From positions 124,001-188,000 of the forward strand of contig CANGPS010000001.1 in NCBI GenBank assembly GCA_947456245.1: DNA of 64,000 bases, read 5' to 3'. The translations under genes and the position numbers were made by a program. The stretch comes from Acidimicrobiaceae bacterium. GTDB lineage: Bacteria; Actinomycetota; Acidimicrobiia; Acidimicrobiales; RAAP-2. Shown piece after piece: positions 35,174 through 43,669 of the stretch. Each line of letters starts with the position of its first letter. Position 1 is the first letter of the stretch. The notes beneath the pieces are model-generated. The model was not told where the DNA came from. It worked only from the letters and a program-made list of their open reading frames with translations, and did no database searches.

Positions 35174-36145
35174 ATGGCCCAGGACTTCACACATGCTCCG
35201 GTGCTCCTCGATGAGGTGGTCGCCCTCCTCGCCGAGGTGCCGGCCGGCGTCATCGTCGATGCGACCCTCGGCGGCGCGGGCCATGCGTCGCGCCTGCTCG
35301 CCGAGCGCCCCGACCTCGGACTCGTCGGCTTCGACCGAGACGAGGTGGCCCGCTCCGCGGCGATGAAGGTGCTGGCCCCCTTCGGCGATCGAGCCGTCAT
35401 CGTCCCGCGGCGGTTCTCAGAGATCGGCGAGGTGGTCGAGGCTGGATCGTCGGGCCTGGGCCCGTGGCCGCAGAGCGGGGGAGCGCCGATGGCCGGCGAG
35501 GTGGTGGGGATCCTTGCTGACCTTGGCGTGAGCTCCCCTCAGCTCGATGAGGGGGAGCGGGGCTTCTCCTTCTCGCAGGATGGTCCCCTCGACATGCGGA
35601 TGGACGCCACGACTGGCGTGACCGCGACCGCGCTCCTCGATGGGATGGACGAGCGGAGCCTCGTGACCCTTCTTCGTGAGAACGGTGAAGATCGACATGC
35701 ACGTCGCATCGCACGAGCGATCCTGGCCGCGCGCCCGATCACCACCACGGCGCAGCTCGTCGACGTGGTCGATCGAGCGGTCCCGCGCTCGGATCGTCGT
35801 CGTGGTCACGTTGCGTCCCGGGTCTTCCAGGGCCTTCGCATCGCCGTCAACGACGAGCTGGGCGAGCTCGACCTCCTGCTCGATGCGGCGCTCGACGTGC
35901 TCGCTCCTGGCGGGCGGCTCGTGGTGATCGCCTACCACTCGGGTGAGGACGCCCGGGTCAAGCACACGATGCGCCGCTGGGCTGAGGGGGATTGCTCGTG
36001 CCCGCACGGCATGCCGTGCGTCTGCGGGTCTGTCACCTCTGGATCCTTGGTCGGACGGCGAGCGGTGACCGCGTCAGAGTCCGAGATCGCCCGCAACCCA
36101 CGTTCGCGCAGCGCCCGGCTCCGGGCATTTGAGGTGGATCGATGA
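35174..36145 (+). CDS. rsmH: 16S rRNA (cytosine-1402 N4) methyltransferase RsmH
   Basis: A 323-residue SAM-dependent enzyme (MraW) methylating C1402 in the decoding centre. FTHAPVLLDEVVALL, VDATLGGAGHASRLL (SAM motif I), GILADLGVSSPQLD and FSFSQDGPLDMRMD are family signatures; VIAYHSGEDARVKH carries the late motif, though the usual SLED is SGED here. ATG 35174 follows GGGAGG by seven bases; upstream in-frame codons back to 34931 lie within or just after mraZ and look non-coding. The stop overlaps ftsL by four bases. Confidence 0.95.
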   Translation: MAQDFTHAPVLLDEVVALLAEVPAGVIVDATLGGAGHASRLLAERPDLGLVGFDRDEVARSAAMKVLAPFGDRAVIVPRRFSEIGEVVEAGSSGLGPWPQSGGAPMAGEVVGILADLGVSSPQLDEGERGFSFSQDGPLDMRMDATTGVTATALLDGMDERSLVTLLRENGEDRHARRIARAILAARPITTTAQLVDVVDRAVPRSDRRRGHVASRVFQGLRIAVNDELGELDLLLDAALDVLAPGGRLVVIAYHSGEDARVKHTMRRWAEGDCSCPHGMPCVCGSVTSGSLVGRRAVTASESEIARNPRSRSARLRAFEVDR

Positions 36146-36579
36146 GCCAGGTTGCCGCCCGCACCCGAGCGACTGCTCCGAACCGCCGTGTTGCGCCCGC
36201 CCGCCCGCCTCGTCTGAAGGACGTCTCGAAGCGTTCGAAGCGTCGTCGGGTCCCAGAGGTGCTGGCCGTCGGCGTCCTCGTCCTCGCCCTGATCGCCATC
36301 GTGGTCGGCCAGACGGTGCTCGCCCAGGATCAGCTCAAGCTGGGCCACCTGAACAATGCCCTGGTCGCCGAGACCTCGAAGCACGGGCAGACCGTCCTCA
36401 GGGTGGCAGCACTTGAGACGCCGTCCCGAATCTCCTCTGAAGCCTCATCGCTCCAGCTGGTCCAGCCCAAGAAGGTGCTCCAGCTCCCGATGGTCTCGTT
36501 GAGCACGCCGCTTCCGCCGATCCAGATCGTCGGGGCGACCCCCCAGGCCCCTGCGTCGAGCGAGGGGTCGACGCAGTGA
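36142..36579 (+). CDS. ftsL: FtsL-like cell division protein
   Basis: A 145-residue bitopic membrane protein identified mainly by position between rsmH and ftsI. A basic cytoplasmic N-terminus (residues 1-36, rich in R/K/P) precedes one helix (about 38-60), a short leucine/alanine coiled coil (QLKLGHLNNALVAETSKH) and a proline-rich outer tail. FtsL links FtsQ/DivIB and FtsW/FtsI in the divisome. Sequence is poorly conserved in the family, so the name rests on topology and synteny. Confidence 0.75.
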   Translation: MSQVAARTRATAPNRRVAPARPPRLKDVSKRSKRRRVPEVLAVGVLVLALIAIVVGQTVLAQDQLKLGHLNNALVAETSKHGQTVLRVAALETPSRISSEASSLQLVQPKKVLQLPMVSLSTPLPPIQIVGATPQAPASSEGSTQ

Positions 36580-38687
36580 CGCCGCCGACCCAAGCTCCGC
36601 CGGGTCGTCCCGCCACCCGCCGCCCTGCCTCGGGGCGGCCCTCTCCGCGTCCAGGCACCCGTCCGGCACGGCCCTCGGCTCGTCAGCCAGCCCGTCCGAG
36701 TCGCGGGGCAGGCGCAGGTGGTGGTGCCTCGAGGGCACGGCCGACATCGAGCGCCTCGACGAGGACGGCTGCGCCCACCCGTCGGCCGACCAGCCGGCCA
36801 TCCACCACCTCGGCTCGCCCGAGGCCCGCATCCGCCGCTCGTCGTCCCATCGCCGCCACCCGGCCGCAGCGTCAGCGCAAACCATCGCGGATCTCGAAGG
36901 ACGAGGCGCTGGTCTCGAGCAGGAAGCGGATCCGGCTCTTCAAGGTGATCATCCTGGTGCTGCTCGCCGTGATCACGATTCGGCTCGTCGACATCCAGGT
37001 CCGACGTCACGGCCAGTATCAGCACACGGCAAAGCTCCAGCTCCGCAGGACCGTGACTCTCCCCGCCGTGCGCGGTGGGGTCTACGACCGCAATGGTGCG
37101 GTGCTGGCGATGTCGGTCCCCACGAAGATGGTGATCGCCGACAACTTCCAGATCCCGCACCCGGCGGATGAGGCAAAGGCACTGTCGCCCATCCTCGGCA
37201 TCCCTGCCGATGTCCTCGAGGCGCAGCTCTCGAAGCGCAGCGGCTACCAGGTGCTGTCCAAGAACCTCTCGCTGACCAAGGCGGCGATCATCACGCGCGA
37301 TCAGTTCCCGGGCATCACGATGGTCGACTCCTCGGTCCGGCACGTCCCCAATGGATCGCTGGCTCAGTCGGTGATCGGGATGACCAACGCAGCGGGCGAG
37401 GGCGCATCCGGTCTCGAGTACCAGAACCAGAAGATCCTCGCGGGTACGGCTGGCTCCACGACGCTCCTCCAGACCCCCTTCGGCGTGTCGATCCCCCAGG
37501 GTGGGGCCCTCAAGAAGCGAGCCAGCGTCCCGGGCACGGGCCTCGAGCTGACCCTCGACCAGCCCCTCCAGTACGTGACGGAGCAGGCACTCGGGCAGCA
37601 GATCGCCGCCACCGGAGCCCTGTCGGGCACCGCCATCGTGATGGACGTCAAGACGGGCCAGGTCCTCTCGATGGCGAACCTGGTGACGACGACCCCCCAG
37701 AGCGGGCCCATCGAGACTCCGCTGGCCTCGCAGAACCCCAGCCCGATCCCTGGCGTCGCCCAGGCTCAGAACAACCTCGCCGTGACGCAGACCTACGAGC
37801 CGGGCAGCGTCTTCAAGCTCGTGGCGTTCTCGGCGGCCCTCGACTCGGGGCAGATCAGCCCGACCACGACCTTCGGCGTCCCCGATCAGATCGAGCTGGG
37901 CGGCAAGACCTTCCACGATGCCGAGCCCCATGCCCCGATGTCGATGACGGCCACCGACATCCTCTCGCAGTCGTCCAACATCGGGACCTTCATGATCGCC
38001 CGCGGCCTTGGCGAGACCCGGCTGCTGGCTCAGGTCCAGAAGCTCGGATTCGGGCAGACGACGGGCCTGAGCTTTCCGGGAGAATCGCCCGGCCTCCTCA
38101 TGAACACCGCTCGCTGGCAGCCCACCGACCTCGCCGCACTGCCCATCGGTCAGGTCGACGCCACCACGCCGCTCCAGGTGCTCGACGCCTACAACGCGGT
38201 GGCGAACGGGGGCATGTTCGTCTACCCGTCCCTCGTCCGGGGCACGGTGTCGTCCGGTGGGGACGTCTCCGCAACGAAGACCGGGCAGATGCGACGGGTG
38301 ATGTCGCCGTCCACCGCCAGCGAGCTCACGGCCATGCTCCATGAGGTCGTTGCGAACGGCACGGGCGTGGAGGCCGCGGTGCCTGGCTACAAGGTGGCTG
38401 GCAAGACCGGAACATCTCAGATCCCGACGCCCGGACAGGCCAGCTACGTCGACGGGGCCTACAACGCGACCTTCGTGGGGTTCGCCCCAGCCGACCACCC
38501 GGTGCTCAGCGCCCTCGTGGTGCTCCAGCGCCCTGTGGGCAGCTACTTCGGCGGCGCCGTGGCTGCGCCGGTCTTCTCAAAGATCATGAGCTACGCACTT
38601 CACCGCTACGGGGTCCCGACCTCTGCCGGCGGCAGCGACACTGCGACCGGCAACGGTGGTGGACCGCTCGTGAGGGAATCGACCTGA
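36576..38687 (+). CDS. ftsI: Septal peptidoglycan transpeptidase FtsI (PBP3)
   Basis: A 703-residue class B penicillin-binding protein. The first ~115 residues are a cytoplasmic tail made almost wholly of R, P, S, T and A; one helix follows (about 121-140), then the dimerisation domain starting PAVRGGVYDRNGAVLA, then the transpeptidase with SVFK (Ser411-Lys414), SSN (466-468) and KTGT (610-613). It cross-links septal peptidoglycan outside the membrane with FtsW. There are no PASTA domains. GTG 36576 overlaps ftsL. The tail is long for the family (often 20-80 residues). Confidence 0.95.
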   Translation: MTPPTQAPPGRPATRRPASGRPSPRPGTRPARPSARQPARPSRGAGAGGGASRARPTSSASTRTAAPTRRPTSRPSTTSARPRPASAARRPIAATRPQRQRKPSRISKDEALVSSRKRIRLFKVIILVLLAVITIRLVDIQVRRHGQYQHTAKLQLRRTVTLPAVRGGVYDRNGAVLAMSVPTKMVIADNFQIPHPADEAKALSPILGIPADVLEAQLSKRSGYQVLSKNLSLTKAAIITRDQFPGITMVDSSVRHVPNGSLAQSVIGMTNAAGEGASGLEYQNQKILAGTAGSTTLLQTPFGVSIPQGGALKKRASVPGTGLELTLDQPLQYVTEQALGQQIAATGALSGTAIVMDVKTGQVLSMANLVTTTPQSGPIETPLASQNPSPIPGVAQAQNNLAVTQTYEPGSVFKLVAFSAALDSGQISPTTTFGVPDQIELGGKTFHDAEPHAPMSMTATDILSQSSNIGTFMIARGLGETRLLAQVQKLGFGQTTGLSFPGESPGLLMNTARWQPTDLAALPIGQVDATTPLQVLDAYNAVANGGMFVYPSLVRGTVSSGGDVSATKTGQMRRVMSPSTASELTAMLHEVVANGTGVEAAVPGYKVAGKTGTSQIPTPGQASYVDGAYNATFVGFAPADHPVLSALVVLQRPVGSYFGGAVAAPVFSKIMSYALHRYGVPTSAGGSDTATGNGGGPLVREST

Positions 38688-38748
38688 GGCGAGCTGGGGT
38701 GAGGGTGACGAGGAAGCGCGGCGCACCGCAGCGCGCCAACGGTGAGGC

Positions 38749-40203
38749 ATGACGCGGCTTGGTGACCTGGTCGCGCGCGTTCCCGGAGCCGAACTGCTCG
38801 TTGGCAGCCCCGATCTGGAGGTCCTCGCCGTCGAGATCGACAGCCGGAGCGTGGCTGCAGGCGCTGTCTTCTGCTGCATCCCCGGAACCGCAGATGACGG
38901 GCACCGCTTCGCCATGGCGGCTCAGCGCTCTGGAGCCATCGGAGTGGTCACCGAGCACGACCTGCCCGACGGGCTCCTTCCCGGCGTGGCTGAGATCAGG
39001 GTGCCAGCTGGGACTGCTCGCTCTGCTGTGGCGATCATGAGCGCGGCTGTGCTCGGCAATCCCGCTGAACGGTTGACCATGGTCGGCGTCACGGGCACGA
39101 ACGGCAAGACCACCGTCGTGCACCTCGTCAGCGAGATCCTCGGCCGCCTGGGGGCCTCGGTGAGTTCCATCGGCACGCTGACCGGGGCCCGCACGACGCC
39201 GGCAGCTCCGGTGCTCCACCGACTCCTCGCCGAGGCGGAGGCGACGGCCGTCCAGGCAGGGCGGCCCGGAGCGGTGGCGATGGAGGTGTCGAGCCACGCT
39301 CTCGACCAGCACCGCACAGAGGGCGTGTCGTTCGATGTGGCCGTCTTCACCAACCTGAGCCACGATCACCTCGACTACCACGGGACGATGGAGGCCTACT
39401 TCGCCGCCAAGGCGCTGCTCTTCACCGACCAGGTGGCGCAGGTGGCGGTGATCTGGGCTGAGACCGAGGAGGGCAGACGCCTGCTCGCGATGCGGACGGG
39501 GCCCAGCGCTCCGGTCACCCTCGATGCCGCTGCGGACCTCATCCTCGGCCCCAGGGGCTCTCGGTTCACCTGGCGCGATCAGCCGGTCGAGATTCGCATC
39601 CTGGGTCGAAACGGCGTGATCGACGCGCTGCTCGCCGCCGAGGCGGCGCTCGCCCTCGGTCATGCACCGGCGGACATCGCCCGAGGCCTGAGCCTCGCCT
39701 CGGGCGTGCCGGGGCGCATGGAGCTCGTGGACGGACCGGCTGGTACGCCAACCGTGGTGGTCGACTACGCCCACACGCCGGATGCCCTGGCGTCCGCTCT
39801 GGTCGAGATGCGCCGGCTCGCGGACGGGGGGCAGGTGACGGTGGTCTTCGGCTGCGGGGGAGATCGGGACAAGACCAAGCGGCCTGCCATGGGGTCGGTG
39901 GCGGTCGCTGGTGCGGATGTGGTGGTGGTCACCACGGACAACCCCCGGCACGAGGATGCCCAGGAGATCGTCGATTCGATCCTCGCTGGCATGCACGGTG
40001 CGGACGCCCTCGTCGAGCTCGACCGAGCCGCCGCCATCGCCGCCGCCATCGCTCGCTCGGGCCCCAGGGATCTCGTGCTGATCGCCGGCAAGGGCCATGA
40101 GGTCACGCAGACCTTCGGTGACTCCGTGCGAGACTTCGATGACCGGGCGGTGGCCAGCGCGATCCTCCGGACGTTGGGCAAGGAAGGGACGTCGACGTGC
40201 TGA
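38749..40203 (+). CDS. murE: UDP-MurNAc-tripeptide synthetase MurE (meso-DAP-adding)
   Basis: A 484-residue Mur ligase. It adds the third peptide residue to UDP-MurNAc-L-Ala-D-Glu in the cytoplasm. GTNGKTT (116-122) binds ATP, YFAAKALLF holds the carbamylated lysine, and DNPR (397-400) indicates meso-diaminopimelate as substrate; GKGHE follows. A 61-base gap separates it from ftsI, the first break in the overlapping series. It overlaps mraY directly by seven bases, so murF, which normally follows, is not here. Confidence 0.96.
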   Translation: MTRLGDLVARVPGAELLVGSPDLEVLAVEIDSRSVAAGAVFCCIPGTADDGHRFAMAAQRSGAIGVVTEHDLPDGLLPGVAEIRVPAGTARSAVAIMSAAVLGNPAERLTMVGVTGTNGKTTVVHLVSEILGRLGASVSSIGTLTGARTTPAAPVLHRLLAEAEATAVQAGRPGAVAMEVSSHALDQHRTEGVSFDVAVFTNLSHDHLDYHGTMEAYFAAKALLFTDQVAQVAVIWAETEEGRRLLAMRTGPSAPVTLDAAADLILGPRGSRFTWRDQPVEIRILGRNGVIDALLAAEAALALGHAPADIARGLSLASGVPGRMELVDGPAGTPTVVVDYAHTPDALASALVEMRRLADGGQVTVVFGCGGDRDKTKRPAMGSVAVAGADVVVVTTDNPRHEDAQEIVDSILAGMHGADALVELDRAAAIAAAIARSGPRDLVLIAGKGHEVTQTFGDSVRDFDDRAVASAILRTLGKEGTSTC

Positions 40204-41231
40204 GCCTCATGGTTGCGGGTGGGGTGGCGCTCTGGCTCGCCGGGCTGCTCACCCCCGTCCTCGTTCGTCGCCTCCGCGCCGCGCAGATCGGCCAGCACAT
40301 CCGGGAGGATGGCCCGAGCCATCACGCCGTCAAGGCCGGCACCCCCACGATGGGCGGTGTGGTGATCGTGGGTGCGGTGATCGTCGGGTTCGTCTTCGGG
40401 CACCTCGGGACGCATGTCGGGTTCACGAGGGCGGGGATCCTCACCTGCGGGGTCATCGTGGCCTTCGGCCTGATCGGGTTCCTCGACGACATCATCAAGG
40501 TCCGCAATCGCAGGAGCCTCGGCCTCAACAAGCGGGCCAAGAGTGGCCTCCAGCTGGCCTTCGGCATCGCCTTCGCCGTGCTGTCGGTGACCTGGGTCCA
40601 CACGCAGACCACCTTGTCGGCCACGCGGTTCTCCCTGCCTGGGTGGCAGATGGGATCGATCGGCTGGGCGGTGTTCGCCGTGCTGGTCGTCGTGGGCTCG
40701 TCCAACGCCGTCAACCTCACCGACGGCCTCGACGGCCTCGCCGCCGGCTCTTCGACGTTCTGCTTCGCCGTCCTCGCCATCATGGGGTACTGGGAGTTCC
40801 GTCACTTCGACATCTACCACGGGGGCTCCGCCCTCGACCTCGGACTGACCTCGGTCGCCCTGGCAGGCGCCTGCTTGGGATTCCTCTGGTGGAACGCCGC
40901 CCCGGCGAAGATCTACATGGGCGACACCGGCTCGCTGGCCATCGGGGCTGGCCTTGCGGCGCTCTGCCTGCTGATGAACCTCGACCTGCTGCTCATCGTC
41001 ATCGGTGGGCTCTTCGTGATCGAGACGCTCTCCGTGATCATCCAGGTGTTCAGCTATCGCCTCTTCCGCCGTCGGGTCTTCAAGATGGCACCGATCCACC
41101 ATCACTTCGAGCTGCTCGGCTGGCCCGAGACGACCGTCATCGTTCGCTTCTGGATCCTGGCCGGCCTGCTCGCCGCCCTGGGCCTCGGGCTGTTCTACGC
41201 CGACTTCCTCAAGGTCTCCGAGGTCGTCTGA
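40197..41231 (+). CDS. mraY: Phospho-MurNAc-pentapeptide transferase MraY
   Basis: A 344-residue, ten-helix integral membrane enzyme that attaches phospho-MurNAc-pentapeptide to undecaprenyl phosphate, giving lipid I. GFLDDIIK with the catalytic aspartates, NLTDGLDGLA and PIHHHFELLGW are all conserved. GTG 40197 has GGAAGGGA upstream and lies inside the murE 3' end. The stop overlaps the start of a 27-codon frame at the place where murD usually lies. Confidence 0.97.
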   Translation: MLSLMVAGGVALWLAGLLTPVLVRRLRAAQIGQHIREDGPSHHAVKAGTPTMGGVVIVGAVIVGFVFGHLGTHVGFTRAGILTCGVIVAFGLIGFLDDIIKVRNRRSLGLNKRAKSGLQLAFGIAFAVLSVTWVHTQTTLSATRFSLPGWQMGSIGWAVFAVLVVVGSSNAVNLTDGLDGLAAGSSTFCFAVLAIMGYWEFRHFDIYHGGSALDLGLTSVALAGACLGFLWWNAAPAKIYMGDTGSLAIGAGLAALCLLMNLDLLLIVIGGLFVIETLSVIIQVFSYRLFRRRVFKMAPIHHHFELLGWPETTVIVRFWILAGLLAALGLGLFYADFLKVSEVV

Positions 41232-41314
41232 TGCCTGGAGTCCACCGTTCCGAGATGCTCCTGCGCAAGGCTTGCACGGTGAGGAGCCAGATGAAGGGGG
41301 TGAGCCATGGCTGA
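41231..41314 (+). CDS. Possible 27-residue coupling peptide between mraY and ftsW
   Basis: An ATG overlapping the mraY stop (TGATG) opens a 27-codon frame, MPGVHRSEMLLRKACTVRSQ onward, whose stop lies within the first codons of ftsW (ATGGCTGA). Translation through it would carry ribosomes to the ftsW start. It shows no similarity to MurD that I can see. It may only be a coupling device, or no gene at all. Confidence 0.3.
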   Translation: MPGVHRSEMLLRKACTVRSQMKGVSHG

Positions 41315-42554
41315 GCGCCGCACTGCGCTCTCGGCGAGGATTCCACGGCTGTCGACGAGTCGCTGGATCACGCTGCTCGTGGTGATGCTCTGCGTCATCG
41401 GCCTGATGATGGTGGCCTCGGCGTCCTCGATCATCTCCATCAGCTACTACGGCAGCCCGTGGTCGATCGCCAAGAAGGAGCTCATCTGGGTGGCCTTCGG
41501 CGGCGGCGCCATGTTTGTGATGGCACGTTGGGACTACCACAAGGTGGCGCGCCTGTCTCCGGTGCTGGTTGTCGGAACGATGGCGCTGCTGCTCTTCGTG
41601 CTGCTCCCCGGCATCGGAACGACGTCCGGCGGATCGACGAGGTGGATCGGGTTCGGACCTGTCATGATCCAGCCCTCCGAGCTGATGAAGCTGGCCCTGG
41701 CGCTGTTCGGGGCGCACTTCATCGCCGGGCGCATGGAGAAGAGCACGTCGATGCGCTACACGATCCTGCCGGTGGCGATCCTGGCCGGGGTCGCCTGTGG
41801 GTTGGTGATGTGGCAGCCGGACCTCGGAACCGCCCTGGTCCTGGTGGTGATCACGATCACCCTGGCGTTCTCGGCTGGGCTGCCGATGAAGCTCATGGGC
41901 CGCTGGCTACTCCTCATCGTCGGTGTCGTGACGCTGGCCGCCGTCGTGGAGCCCTATCGACGCGACCGCCTCCTCAGCTTCATCAACCCGGGCGCCAAGT
42001 CCTCAGAGGGCGGCTACCAGGTCGTCCAGTCGCTCATCGGCCTGGGCTCGGGCGGACCGGGCGGACTGGGTCTCGGCCACAGCCGCGAGAAGTGGGGATT
42101 GCTGCCGAACGCCCACACCGACTTCATCTTCTCGGTCATCGGCGAGGAGCTCGGCATCATCGGTGCGTTCGTGATCATCGTCCTTGTGGCCGCCCTCGCC
42201 ATCAAGGGCTGGAAGGCAGCGGAGCAGGCACCTGACCGGCTGGGCCTTCTGCTTGGTGCGGCCATCGTGGCGTGGATCTCCGCCGAGGCGGTCATCAACA
42301 TCGGCGCGGTCCTCGGGCTCCTCCCGGTGACCGGCATCCCGCTCCCGTTCGTGTCCTACGGCGGCACCTCGATGGTCATCACCATGGCTGCCGCAGGCAT
42401 CCTGATCAACATCGCCAGGCAGGAAGGTGCGCCCAAGGCGATCCGAACGACCCGTGCTCGCAAGACGGCGGCCTCCACGGCAGGCCGGCCCGCAGAGCGC
42501 ACGTCAGCGTCGAACGCCACCCGCCGGCCCGCAGGACCGGCGCGATCGAGGTGA
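41307..42554 (+). CDS. ftsW: Septal peptidoglycan polymerase FtsW (SEDS family)
   Basis: A 415-residue, ten-helix SEDS glycosyltransferase that polymerises lipid II at the septum together with FtsI. The catalytic-loop region WQPDLGTALV, GLGLGHSREKWGLLPNAHTDFIFSVIGEELG and IPLPFVSYGGTSMV are diagnostic. The cytoplasmic tail (about 375-415) is basic and rich in R, T, A and P. AAGGGGGTGA precedes ATG 41307. The stop overlaps the murG start (GTGA). Confidence 0.96.
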   Translation: MAERRTALSARIPRLSTSRWITLLVVMLCVIGLMMVASASSIISISYYGSPWSIAKKELIWVAFGGGAMFVMARWDYHKVARLSPVLVVGTMALLLFVLLPGIGTTSGGSTRWIGFGPVMIQPSELMKLALALFGAHFIAGRMEKSTSMRYTILPVAILAGVACGLVMWQPDLGTALVLVVITITLAFSAGLPMKLMGRWLLLIVGVVTLAAVVEPYRRDRLLSFINPGAKSSEGGYQVVQSLIGLGSGGPGGLGLGHSREKWGLLPNAHTDFIFSVIGEELGIIGAFVIIVLVAALAIKGWKAAEQAPDRLGLLLGAAIVAWISAEAVINIGAVLGLLPVTGIPLPFVSYGGTSMVITMAAAGILINIARQEGAPKAIRTTRARKTAASTAGRPAERTSASNATRRPAGPARSR

Positions 42555-43669
42555 GTGGCCCGATCGTCATCGCCGGCGGCGGCACGGGCGGTCACGTCTT
42601 CGTCGCCGAGGCGGTGGCCACAGCGCTCCAGGGGCGCGGGGTCGAAGCGAGAGACCTCCGCTTCGTCGGGTCAGAGCGTGGCCAGGAGCGGGACCTGCTC
42701 GCCGGGACGGGCATCGAGCTGCTCCTCCTGCCCGGCCGAGGCATCCAGCGGTCGATGAGGCCATCGGCCGTGGTGGCCAACGTGGGCGCCGCCTTGGGGA
42801 TCGCCCGAGCGTTCCTGCGCTCCTTCGTCCTGCTGCGCCGTCTCCGACCTCGTGCGGTGGTCTCGGTCGGTGGGTATGCGGCAGCCCCGGTGGGAGTCGC
42901 GGCGGCGCTCCTGCGCAGGCCGATCATCCTCGTGAACGTCGATGCGGTGCCGGGCCTGACCCATCGGCTGCTCGACCGCTTCTCCGCTGCGGCCTGCGTG
43001 GCCTTCCCGGGGACCCCACTCGACAACGCCTCGGTGACCGGTGCCCCCGTGAGGCCGGAGTTCGCCGAGATCGAGCAGGGTGATCGCGCTCGCACGTCGG
43101 CCGCCGAGTCGATGGGCCTCCCGACCGACCAGCCGGTGGTCGCGGTGGTGACGGGCTCCCTGGGGGCTCGGTCGGTGAACGAAGCGGTCCTCGGACTCGC
43201 CGACCGCTGGCGGGGGAGTGAGGTCACGATCTACCACGTGACCGGACGACGGGACTTCGACGACCTCCAAAACCGTTGGACCCCAGCGCCGGACGATCTC
43301 CTGACCTATCGGCAGGTTGCCTTCGAGGGCGACGTGCCGCACCTCTACCAAGCGGCCGATGTGGCGATCACCCGAGCTGGCGCGCTCACGGTGGCGGAGC
43401 TGGCCATGGCGGGACTTCCGGCCGTGCTGGTCCCACTCCCCGGGGCCCCCGGGGATCACCAGACGCTCAACGCGCGCGCCCTGGTCGAGGCTGATGGGGG
43501 GATCCTCCTCGCTGACCCGCAGGTCACGGCGGCCCGCCTCGACGATGAGATCGGTGCCCTCCTCGCAGACCCGGCCCGAAGAGCGGCGATGTCCCGCAAT
43601 GCCCGTGCGCTGGCCCACGGAGATGCCGCCGGAGAGGTCGCTGAGGTGGTGCTCGCCCATGTCGGCTGA
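42551..43669 (+). CDS. murG: UDP-GlcNAc:lipid I GlcNAc transferase MurG
   Basis: A 372-residue GT-B enzyme making lipid II at the inner membrane face. The N-terminal IAGGGTGGHVF loop, SVGGYAAAPVGVAA, and the C-terminal RAGALTVAELAMAGLPAVLVPLPGAPGDHQTLNA UDP-GlcNAc site are present. The usual GGS-x-GA loop reads TGSLGARSVN. GTG 42551 overlaps the ftsW stop by four bases, and the murC start lies 11 bases inside its end. Confidence 0.95.
   Translation: MSGPIVIAGGGTGGHVFVAEAVATALQGRGVEARDLRFVGSERGQERDLLAGTGIELLLLPGRGIQRSMRPSAVVANVGAALGIARAFLRSFVLLRRLRPRAVVSVGGYAAAPVGVAAALLRRPIILVNVDAVPGLTHRLLDRFSAAACVAFPGTPLDNASVTGAPVRPEFAEIEQGDRARTSAAESMGLPTDQPVVAVVTGSLGARSVNEAVLGLADRWRGSEVTIYHVTGRRDFDDLQNRWTPAPDDLLTYRQVAFEGDVPHLYQAADVAITRAGALTVAELAMAGLPAVLVPLPGAPGDHQTLNARALVEADGGILLADPQVTAARLDDEIGALLADPARRAAMSRNARALAHGDAAGEVAEVVLAHVG

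Noticed and set aside
36330-38498. A 722-codon open frame antisense to ftsI
   Set aside because: It mirrors a well-supported gene; long antisense frames are expected in high-G+C DNA, and its translation is low-complexity without any domain.
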